A stretch of DNA of 59,173 nt from the NCBI GenBank assembly GCA_964521105.1, contig CAZFPO010000008.1, positions 1-59,173 of the forward strand. Reading direction: 5' to 3'. The position numbers and the translations under genes are program-made. The DNA comes from JAQUGA01 sp964521105. Its GTDB lineage: Bacteria; Bacteroidota; Bacteroidia; Bacteroidales; WCHB1-69. How positions within the stretch are numbered: position 1 is the first letter of the stretch; each line of letters begins with the position of its first letter. Shown piece by piece: positions 52,341 through 59,173 of this stretch. The notes beneath the pieces were generated by a model. It made no database searches and was not told where the DNA came from. It was given only the letters and a program-made list of their open reading frames with translations.

Positions 52341-54215
52341 ATGATTATGTTTAAAAAATTTGATGTTATTGTAGTAGGAGCGGGGCATGCTGGTTGCGAG
52401 GCAGCACACATTGCTGCAAAAATGGGATCGAAAACACTTTTAATTACGCAAAACCTTAATACAATAGCTCAAATGTCGTGCAATCCAGCAATGGGTGGAA
52501 TTGCTAAGGGTCAGTTGTTGCGTGAAATTGATGCTTTAGGTGGAATGAGCGCCATAATTACCGACCACACCATGATTCAATTTAGAATGCTCAATAGATC
52601 TAAAGGGCCAGCCATGTGGAGCCCCAGAGCTCAGGTTGATAAAGCAATGTTTTCGTTAATGTGGAAACAAACCTTAGAATCAACCGAAAACTTACAATTA
52701 TGGCAAGATGATGTTACCTCTTTGATTTTTGAAGAGGGAAAAGTTAAAGGCGTTAGAACTCAATTAGGAATTTCAATTTTTTCAAATGCAATTATTTTAA
52801 CCAACGGAACCTTTTTGAAAGGAAAAATACATGTTGGAAAAATTAATTATACTGGTGGTAGGATAGGAGAGTTATCAAGTGAAAAACTATCGGACGATAT
52901 GCTAGATTTAGGTTTTGAAATTAAACGACTTAAAACAGGAACACCCGTTAGAATAAATGGTCGTACGATTGACTTTGGAAAATTAGAAGAACAGAAGGGA
53001 GATGAAATTCCTGGCAAATTTTCATTTTCATCTACACCACTGCTCGAAAATCAATTGAGTTGCTGGATTGCGTATACTGATAGTGATGTACACGAGGTAC
53101 TTAAAAAGGGTTTTTCGGATTCGCCTATGTTTACTGGTCGAATTAAAGGAGTGGGTCCTCGCTATTGCCCATCAATTGAAGATAAAATCGAACGCTTTTC
53201 GGATCGAAACAGACATCAACTTTTTGTTGAACCCGAGGGAAGAAACACGAACGAATTTTATTTAAACGGTTTTTCATCCTCTCTACCCATAGAAATTCAA
53301 TTTGAAGCTTTACGAAAAATTAAAGGTTTTGAAAATGCTGAAATTGTGAAACCTGGATATGCTATCGAGTATGATTATTTTAATCCAACACAATTAAAAC
53401 TTAGTTTAGAAACAAAATTAATCGAGAACTTGTTTTTTGCTGGGCAAATTAATGGAACTACTGGTTACGAAGAAGCTGCCGCACAGGGATTAATAGCCGG
53501 TATTAATGCTCATTTAAAATGTAATTGTAAACAACATTTTGTGTTAAATAGGGCAGAGGCTTATATTGGTGTTTTAATTGATGACATTGTAACGAAAGGT
53601 GTAGATGAACCCTACCGAATGTTCACATCTAGGGCTGAATATCGTATACTGCTTCGCCAAAATACTGCCGACGAAAGATTAACTCATCAGGCTTACAATT
53701 TAGGAATAGTATCTGAAGAAGAGTATAAAAATGTTGTTGCCAAATACGAAAAAGTTCAAAATTTAATCAGCTTTACTGAAAAACAGAATGTAACAAATGC
53801 AGAAATAAATGAGTACTTGAAATTTGTTGGAACATCTGAAATTGAGCAGAAAACAAAAATCAAAAATTTAATCACACGTCCTCAAATAGATTTTAAAAAT
53901 ATAATTGAAAAAATTGAAGTTTTAAAACAATTTTGTATTAAAAATAATGTCGAAAATCCAATTATTGAAGAAGCGGAAATTCTAATTAAGTACAAAAGTT
54001 ATATTGATAAGGAGAAAGAAATAGCAGAAAAAATATTAAAATTTGACGAAATTGAAATTCCGAATGACTTTGATTATTGGAAATTAACATCATTGTCGTG
54101 GGAATCAAGAGAAAAAATGTCCAAAATCAAACCTCAAACTATTGGACAGGCTTCAAGAATAAGTGGTGTTACTCCCTCGGATGTTTCAATTCTATTAATT
54201 GGTTTAGGAAGATAA
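52341..54215 (+). CDS. mnmG: tRNA uridine-5-carboxymethylaminomethyl modification enzyme MnmG (GidA)
   Basis: A 624-residue FAD-dependent enzyme. The dinucleotide-binding motif VVGAGHAGCEAAHIA is at about 9-23, and other family motifs are SCNPAMGGIAKGQLLREIDALGG, GTFLKGKIHVG, RLKTGTPVRI and the C-terminal TIGQASRISGVTPSDVSILL. With MnmE it installs the cmnm5 group on U34 of several tRNAs. It starts MIMFKKFDV; the second Met (52347) is an alternative. It is enclosed by two parS-like sites, at its start and directly after its stop. gidA is a classic neighbour of bacterial origins. Confidence 0.97.
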   Translation: MIMFKKFDVIVVGAGHAGCEAAHIAAKMGSKTLLITQNLNTIAQMSCNPAMGGIAKGQLLREIDALGGMSAIITDHTMIQFRMLNRSKGPAMWSPRAQVDKAMFSLMWKQTLESTENLQLWQDDVTSLIFEEGKVKGVRTQLGISIFSNAIILTNGTFLKGKIHVGKINYTGGRIGELSSEKLSDDMLDLGFEIKRLKTGTPVRINGRTIDFGKLEEQKGDEIPGKFSFSSTPLLENQLSCWIAYTDSDVHEVLKKGFSDSPMFTGRIKGVGPRYCPSIEDKIERFSDRNRHQLFVEPEGRNTNEFYLNGFSSSLPIEIQFEALRKIKGFENAEIVKPGYAIEYDYFNPTQLKLSLETKLIENLFFAGQINGTTGYEEAAAQGLIAGINAHLKCNCKQHFVLNRAEAYIGVLIDDIVTKGVDEPYRMFTSRAEYRILLRQNTADERLTHQAYNLGIVSEEEYKNVVAKYEKVQNLISFTEKQNVTNAEINEYLKFVGTSEIEQKTKIKNLITRPQIDFKNIIEKIEVLKQFCIKNNVENPIIEEAEILIKYKSYIDKEKEIAEKILKFDEIEIPNDFDYWKLTSLSWESREKMSKIKPQTIGQASRISGVTPSDVSILLIGLGR

Positions 54216-54231
54216 AGTTTCACGTGAAACC
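54216..54231. other. parS-like ParB-binding site 3
   Basis: The same perfect 14-bp core GTTTCACGTGAAAC (54217-54230), beginning right after the mnmG stop codon. The 16-mer has two mismatches to TGTTTCACGTGAAACA, both at the outermost positions. Confidence 0.75.
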
Positions 54232-54580
54232 AAGCTCATAATGTGTTGATAGTCCGAATTTTAAATACAGTTTTCGTCTACATTAAATCGTTTAATAAAT
54301 AATTTTGCTTGAAACCTGAATATTAAAAAGAATTTTGATTTTATTTTTCACCACTAAATGTTTTTTTAATTCAAATGCTTGATGATTTGTTTTTTTAAAT
54401 TAAATTTGTTTATGAAAATTAAATTTGATTTTACAACAAGTTGAAAAACAATAAGATGTGGAATCGCTAAAAACTAAACCGATTTAGATGTTAGAAAAAA
54501 ATTTTAATGTTTATCATTAAATAATAATAAAAAATCCTTATTTCAAAAAATTAAAATAAACTACAGATAAACAGTCTATT
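54232..54580. other. Gene-free AT-rich stretch with direct repeats
   Basis: No gene is seen between mnmG and the histidine kinase. A 19-bp stretch at 54324-54342 (starting TAAAAAGAATTTTG) is an exact copy of 46645-46663 in the candidate origin, and both are followed by AAATGTTTTT. A 12-bp direct repeat, AAATTAAATTTG, lies at 54397-54408 and 54416-54427. No good DnaA box is present. It may contain the kinase promoter, but I see no clear TAnnTTTG. Confidence 0.45.
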
Positions 54581-57500
54581 ATGCAGCTAAGGTTAATTAT
54601 AAAACAAAAAAAATTTCAATATATTTTTGCTTTGATTTTAATTACCACAATTTGGTTGTGTTTTTCAATTTTTAATGATAAATACAACGATATTGGAGTA
54701 ATTAAAAACAACATTGAACAGAAAATACATTACAAAGAACGACAAGTTGAGAAAATTTTGGATAATTATTTAAAATTTTCAAACCAATACAATTTTGAAG
54801 ATGAATATTTTTTGTTTAAACAAAAAGATTTTAACGACAATCAATCTTATTTTTTTTATTATTACGAAGAAAAGCAATTGAAATTTTGGTCATCAAACCA
54901 AGTCCCAGTTCCTGAATATTTGGATACTACTAAATTAGCGAAAGAAGTATGGGAGATGAAGAATGGTATTTATGGTCAAAAACACGTGTATATTAAGAAT
55001 AAGAACTCATATATAGTTTGTCTATTTTTGATACAAAATAAATACCCTTACGAAAATTTATTTTTATCAAATACTTTTGATAAATCATTTAATGTATCCG
55101 ATAATGTTAAATTAGTTATTACTCCTAGCGAAAATCAGGTAACATCAAAAAAAGGAAATTATTTATTTTCGCTGTATAAAGAAACTCTTATTATTAGCGA
55201 TGAAAGAAGTATTGTTAATTCTACCCTTACTTTTATTATACTGATATTACTTTTACTGCTAATAGATAATTATATTAAGAGTAAAAGAATTTTGATAAAA
55301 TATAAGTATTTATTTTATACTATACTTATTATCAGCATTATAGCTATTAGAGCATTATCATTTATTTTTAAATTTCCAGATTTTATCTATAATAGTCAAC
55401 TATTTGGACCAAACTATTTTGCTTCTTCAAATTTTTTACCATCACTGGGTGACTTATTATTAAATTCAATATGTTTATTTATTTCTGTTTTTATTTTATT
55501 TTTTAGAATCAAGGTTTCTCGCTTTAAAAAAATATTTAAAGTTAATCCCAATATTTTCAATTTATTATTAGGCTTTATATTATTGGGTTTTGTACCACTT
55601 CTATTTAATGTGGTTGTATCGTTATTTTATTCTGTTATTATAAATACAAATGTTCAAATAGCAACCGAAAATATTTTTAAATTTCAATTTTTGAGTTATT
55701 TATTGTTTTTAATTTTTTTGTCCCTATTAGGGAGCCTTTTTTTGCTTTTTTTAAAATTGTTTATTGTTTCAAAAAATTTGTTTAATAACAAAAAGCCCTA
55801 TAAAGCGGCACTATTATTTGTAGCAATAATCAGCACTTTTTATTCATATTTAAAGTTTAATCAAATTGAATTTTCGATATTAAGCATTTGCCTTATATAC
55901 ACTATTTTTTATATTACAAATTCATATAAAAAGAAGAAAAACTCAGTTATTCTTTTATTATTTATTTTATATTCTTCGGTGTTTACAACAATTACAATTA
56001 ATATTTTTAATGGTTTAAAAGAAGAAGATAACAGAATGCTTATTGCAATGAAAATTGCCAATGAACATGACCCAATTGTAGAATATCGACTCAGAGAAGT
56101 ATTACAAGAAATTCCGAAAGATCAAACAATTAATCGCCTAATTCGAGATGTAAATAAAAACGAGCAAGCAATAATTGAATATCTTTTAAAGGAGCACCTT
56201 TCTACCTTTATTTATCGATACAAAATTTTAATTACAATTTGCTCCGAAAATCAGAACTTGATGATTCAACCCGATAATTATGAAATAAATTGTGCACAAT
56301 TTTTTAATAAAAAAATTAACACTTTTGGTTCCTATAAGAGTTACGAAAATGTTTGGTATATGAATTATGAGCCAGGAACAGTTAGTTATTTATCAATGGT
56401 GAAAATTCCGCGACAAAGCGAAGATTCAATATACAGAAACTATACAATATATATAGAATTAGATTCAAAGTCGTACATCAGTGATATCGGATATCCCGAA
56501 TTATTGATTGACAAAAAACGCTCGAACATTAATCCAGATATCTCTAATTATTCGTATGCAAGATACATTTATGACGACTTAGTTAGCCAATACGGAAAGT
56601 TTTTTTACAGCACCAATTTATCCACTTATAACATAGAAAAAGATGAACCTAAATTTTTTAATAACAATGGATATCGCCATTTAATATTTAAAGCAAACGA
56701 TAAAGAAACGATAATTATTGGAAAAAAAATATCAAATTATTTTGAGCGATTAGTTCCAATTTCGTTGTTTATTATTTTTTATGGGCTAATTGTGTTCGTT
56801 TTATATTTATTATTTTCAGCACAGCCCTTTGTTTTTAGTTTTTCTAAACTAAATTTTCAAGCCAAGTTACAATTTACTATGATTTTAATCATTTTATCTT
56901 CATTTTTAGTTATATGCATAATGACGGTGGTTTATTTTGTTAGTTTAAATGTAACAAAAAATCAGGAAATTGTAACCGAAAAATCACATTCAATATTAAT
57001 TCAACTAGAACAGCAATTTCATCAAGTAAAAGAGGTGAATTCCTCAAATATTGAGCTATTCAATGATTTAATACAAAAATTGTCGGGACAGTTTTTTACG
57101 GATATTAACTTGTTTGATAGATATGGAAATTTAATAGCCTCTTCGCGTCCTCAAATGTTTCATCAAGGTTTAATTTCATCAAAGATTAATACCGAAGCGA
57201 TTAATGAACTTAGAAAACATAAAAAGACAATATTTATGCATGAGGAAATGATAGGAAAACAAAAGTATATCTCATCGTATATGCCTTTTAGAAATAATAA
57301 AGGAGTTACACTTGCTTATATTAATTTGCCATATTTTGCAAAACAAGAAGATTTAAATAGAGAAATATCCTCTTTTTTAATTGCATTTTTAAGTGTTTAT
57401 GTTTTACTCACTTTAATTGCAATTTCGATAACGATATTCTTTGCAAATTATATTACTCGACCATTGAAATTAATGCGAGATAAGATTGGGCAAATTAAAC

Positions 57501-58297
57501 TCAGAGGGAAAAACGAAAAAATTAATTGGAACTCAAAAGATGAATTGGGTGCTTTGATTGTTGAATATAATAGAATGGTTGATGAATTAACCAAGAGTGC
57601 TGAACTTTTAGCCTCTTCGGAACGCGATTATGCTTGGCAGGAAATGGCACAGCAGGTGGCACACGAAATAAAAAACCCTCTTACACCAATGAAACTTAGT
57701 ATTCAGTATTTACAGCGTGCATGGGATAATAAAGAGCCAGATTGGGACGATAGGCTGAAGCGATTTTCACAAACTTTAGTAGAACAAATTGATGCTCTTT
57801 CGGCTATTGCAACTTCTTTTTCGGATTTTGCAAAAATGCCCAAAGGAGAGTTTAATAATGAAGATTTAAGCGAAACAATAAAGTCGGTAATTGCATTATT
57901 TGAAGATAATAATCAAAAAATTAAATTTGAAAATGATGGTTTAGATTATTATTTAGTAAGTGCCGATAAAAACCAGCTTATAAGAGTTTTAAATAATTTG
58001 ATTAAAAATGCTTTACAAGCTATTAGGGATACTAGGGAGGGTGAAATAAAAATATTTTTAAAGCAAGATGGGGAAGAGTATTTATTGACAATTGCTGATA
58101 ATGGCGTTGGAATATCTGATAATTTAAAACATAAGATATTTTCGCCCAATTTTACAACTAAAACCGGCGGAATGGGACTTGGTTTAGCAATGGTAAAAAA
58201 TATTGTAAAATCGATGAACGGCGAAATTTGGTTTGAATCGGAAGAGGGAATAGGTACTACATTTTATATTAAGTTTCCGAAAAAGAAAAATGAATAA
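54581..58297 (+). CDS. Large membrane sensor histidine kinase, NtrY-like
   Basis: A 1238-residue kinase. The N-terminal 480 residues contain several membrane segments (about 15-32, 210-230, 240-265 and further helices to about 480) and a periplasmic loop. A second extracytoplasmic sensor region lies around 490-740, followed by helices near 740-790 and 925-950. Then come HAMP (about 950-1003), HisKA with His1028 in QQVAHEIKNPLTPMK, and HATPase_c (N-box NLIKNALQAI, G1 DNGVGI, G2 GGMGLGLAMV). It is far longer than NtrY (about 700-770) because of its N-terminal membrane part. No response regulator gene is adjacent, so it is an orphan here. Confidence 0.9.
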   Translation: MQLRLIIKQKKFQYIFALILITTIWLCFSIFNDKYNDIGVIKNNIEQKIHYKERQVEKILDNYLKFSNQYNFEDEYFLFKQKDFNDNQSYFFYYYEEKQLKFWSSNQVPVPEYLDTTKLAKEVWEMKNGIYGQKHVYIKNKNSYIVCLFLIQNKYPYENLFLSNTFDKSFNVSDNVKLVITPSENQVTSKKGNYLFSLYKETLIISDERSIVNSTLTFIILILLLLLIDNYIKSKRILIKYKYLFYTILIISIIAIRALSFIFKFPDFIYNSQLFGPNYFASSNFLPSLGDLLLNSICLFISVFILFFRIKVSRFKKIFKVNPNIFNLLLGFILLGFVPLLFNVVVSLFYSVIINTNVQIATENIFKFQFLSYLLFLIFLSLLGSLFLLFLKLFIVSKNLFNNKKPYKAALLFVAIISTFYSYLKFNQIEFSILSICLIYTIFYITNSYKKKKNSVILLLFILYSSVFTTITINIFNGLKEEDNRMLIAMKIANEHDPIVEYRLREVLQEIPKDQTINRLIRDVNKNEQAIIEYLLKEHLSTFIYRYKILITICSENQNLMIQPDNYEINCAQFFNKKINTFGSYKSYENVWYMNYEPGTVSYLSMVKIPRQSEDSIYRNYTIYIELDSKSYISDIGYPELLIDKKRSNINPDISNYSYARYIYDDLVSQYGKFFYSTNLSTYNIEKDEPKFFNNNGYRHLIFKANDKETIIIGKKISNYFERLVPISLFIIFYGLIVFVLYLLFSAQPFVFSFSKLNFQAKLQFTMILIILSSFLVICIMTVVYFVSLNVTKNQEIVTEKSHSILIQLEQQFHQVKEVNSSNIELFNDLIQKLSGQFFTDINLFDRYGNLIASSRPQMFHQGLISSKINTEAINELRKHKKTIFMHEEMIGKQKYISSYMPFRNNKGVTLAYINLPYFAKQEDLNREISSFLIAFLSVYVLLTLIAISITIFFANYITRPLKLMRDKIGQIKLRGKNEKINWNSKDELGALIVEYNRMVDELTKSAELLASSERDYAWQEMAQQVAHEIKNPLTPMKLSIQYLQRAWDNKEPDWDDRLKRFSQTLVEQIDALSAIATSFSDFAKMPKGEFNNEDLSETIKSVIALFEDNNQKIKFENDGLDYYLVSADKNQLIRVLNNLIKNALQAIRDTREGEIKIFLKQDGEEYLLTIADNGVGISDNLKHKIFSPNFTTKTGGMGLGLAMVKNIVKSMNGEIWFESEEGIGTTFYIKFPKKKNE

Positions 58298-58328
58298 ACC
58301 CAGAATAAGCGATAGAATTGCTGAAATG

Positions 58329-58378
58329 ATTTAATGTTTGTTTCAATTCGTTGAGACGAATTGAAACAAACATTAAAT
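58329..58378. repeat. 23-bp perfect hairpin
   Basis: Arms 58329-58351 and 58356-58378 are exact reverse complements with a TGAG loop. The inner arm is TTTCAATTCGT/ACGAATTGAAA. No T-run follows. A stem this long and perfect is unlikely by chance and longer than a terminator needs. It may be a mobile palindromic element. Confidence 0.65.
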
Positions 58379-58542
58379 AGGGATTTAGCCCAACAAATTC
58401 ATGAAGTCATATTTTTTGAAATCTACTAAAGATTAATTTGGGTTGAATTTTTAGTGGAACGATACGGAATAAAAGGTTATACTAAAATTCGTTTGATATT
58501 GAATAGTGGTAATTTTTGGGATTATCGTTTGAATTGTATTAC

Positions 58543-58576
58543 AAAAAAGGCTTTGTTTGATTTAATACAAAGCCTT
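58543..58576 (-). terminator. Intrinsic terminator of the TPR gene
   Basis: AAGGCTTTGT (58547-58556) pairs with ACAAAGCCTT (58567-58576) around a 10-nt loop. On the minus strand a T-run follows (plus-strand A-run 58543-58548). It lies 24 bp past the stop of the TPR gene. Confidence 0.85.
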
Positions 58577-58600
58577 AGGGATATATAATAAAAGAATTGA

Positions 58601-59125
58601 TTAAGCTTCTTTGGAATAAATTTTCAAATAGTCTTTTGCTTTTACTGAGCCTAATGACGAAGCTTTTTCCCAATCTTGAATGGCATCAGTCATGTAGTTA
58701 AGTTCAAGTTCAATTTCGGCTCTTAAAAGGAAATAATCGGCGTTGTTATTATCAAGTTCAACAGCTTTAATCATGTCGCGGTATGCTTTTTTAAATTCAT
58801 CTTGGTCGGCATGAGCAATAGCTTTCATGTAATAATACTTTGCTTGTTTGTGGTCGATGGCTATAGCAATTTCTAAATCTTGGATTGCCTCATCATTTTT
58901 GCGAAGGTTAAAATTTGCAACAGCTCTGTAATAATAAGCTTCGGCATTATTTGGCATTTCGGCAATTGCAATGTTTAAATCTTTAACCGCACCTTTAAAA
59001 TTGCTTTTGTTTATTTTTTCTTTTGCTGTTTCAACAGAATTGCCAATATCATTTATTGAAAAAACTGAGGTAAAGCTTCCTAAAAAAATTACTAAAACTA
59101 AGGTTGCGATAACATTTTTTTTCAT
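58601..59125 (-). CDS. Secreted TPR-repeat protein
   Basis: From ATG 59125 a 174-residue protein with a signal peptide (MKKNVIATLVLVIFLGSFTS...) and about four tetratricopeptide repeats: FKGAVKDLNIAIAEMPNNAE, NDEAIQDLEIAIAIDHKQAK, FKKAYRDMIKAVELDNNNAD and MTDAIQDWEKASSLGSVKAK. TPRs bind partner proteins; the partner is not known. An in-frame GTG at 59152 lies upstream of the transcript start predicted from the -7 motif at 59155-59162, so the ATG is chosen. It is transcribed toward the kinase and has its own terminator. Confidence 0.88.
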   Translation of the reverse strand: MKKNVIATLVLVIFLGSFTSVFSINDIGNSVETAKEKINKSNFKGAVKDLNIAIAEMPNNAEAYYYRAVANFNLRKNDEAIQDLEIAIAIDHKQAKYYYMKAIAHADQDEFKKAYRDMIKAVELDNNNADYFLLRAEIELELNYMTDAIQDWEKASSLGSVKAKDYLKIYSKEA

Positions 59126-59154
59126 TTTGTCTTTTTTCTTGATTTTTGACACCG

Positions 59155-59162
59155 CAAAATTA
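59155..59162 (-). promoter_or_regulatory. -7 element for the TPR gene (TAATTTTG)
   Basis: On the minus strand TAATTTTG (59162-59155) matches TAnnTTTG, 29 bp before the ATG at 59125. The -33 position would lie at or beyond the window edge and cannot be judged. Confidence 0.55.
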
Positions 59163-59173
59163 ATAAAAAAAAA

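Larger units (their letters stand above)
58298..58600. other. Gap with a 23-bp hairpin and possible gene remnants
   Basis: No intact gene. A 14-codon frame (58290-58334, MNKPRISDRIAEMI) overlaps the kinase stop in the ATG-over-stop fashion of coupled genes, but ends at once where a 23-bp perfect hairpin (58329-58378) begins. After the hairpin a different frame reads RDLAQQIHEVIFFEIY, a stop at 58427, then 52 open codons to 58588. This could be chance in AT-rich DNA or the remains of a gene broken by the palindrome. The last part overlaps the terminator of the TPR gene on the other strand. Confidence 0.35.

Noticed and set aside
1..59173. tRNA, rRNA, CRISPR arrays, insertion sequences and prophage
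   Set aside because: I looked for T-loop motifs, spaced direct repeats, transposase motifs and phage genes on both strands in the intergenic stretches and found none; a covariance or profile search was not possible here.

Overview
The window looks like a chromosomal segment of a low-G+C member of the Bacteroidota, probably close to Bacteroidales/Marinilabiliales, though no rRNA is present to place it. The basis is the gene families (S46 dipeptidyl-peptidase, S41, M28 and S8 peptidases, DUF4175, DUF4476, DUF6873-like, YwqK-type MORN proteins, TlpA-like thioredoxin with an N-terminal DUF4369-like part), many secreted proteins with short signal peptides ending in Q or SQ, and repeated promoter motifs of the Bacteroidota type (TAnnTTTG, sometimes with an upstream TTG/TTTG). 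I found no tRNA, rRNA, CRISPR array, transposase or prophage gene.

Layout. 1-676: gene-free, with a candidate small RNA and two inverted repeats. 677-8.5 kb: EamA permease, NlpC/P60 lipoprotein, a flippase-like membrane protein, DUF2752/TM2 proteins and an rsmI-M28-S41 operon. 8.7-13.2 kb: an operon with pabC, pabB, an ORF joining a CPBP intramembrane protease to a secreted glycosidase-like domain, and a flavin reductase-like protein. 13.3-18.3 kb: secreted proteins with low-complexity linkers (DUF4476, LPP20/FlgT-like) and a thioredoxin. 18.5-21.3 kb: polA without the usual proofreading residues. 21.3-25.1 kb: MBOAT plus two SGNH proteins, probably for envelope O-acylation. 25.2-33.8 kb, plus strand: nucleotide kinase plus dCMP deaminase, prfA, a restriction-modification island (controller-like HTH plus a single R-M-S polypeptide), a radical SAM protein and its DUF6873-like partner. 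33.8-46.6 kb, nearly all minus strand: secreted peptidases, dnaB, an S46 peptidase, phoH (plus), a MORN protein and nadA. 47-58.3 kb, all plus strand: rpiB, an Fe-S protein, DUF4175, an RsbW-like ATPase, ybeY, mnmG and a large sensor histidine kinase; a TPR protein closes the window on the minus strand.

The most interesting signal is a probable replication-origin/partition neighbourhood around 44-54.6 kb. The 370-bp gap between the divergent genes nadA and rpiB has about 14% G+C by hand count, a perfect DnaA box and a second good one. Transcription diverges from it over more than 10 kb on each side. Three near-consensus ParB parS sites lie at 44037, 52323 and 54216, two of them hugging mnmG (gidA), a classic origin-proximal gene. 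This is an inference from motifs and layout; a whole-genome GC-skew plot would settle it.

Other points worth a second look are the protease-glycosidase ORF with an internal signal peptide, the AloI-like R-M-S enzyme with a tandem/inverted operator over its controller promoter, the exonuclease-dead PolA, and a set of long perfect intergenic hairpins.
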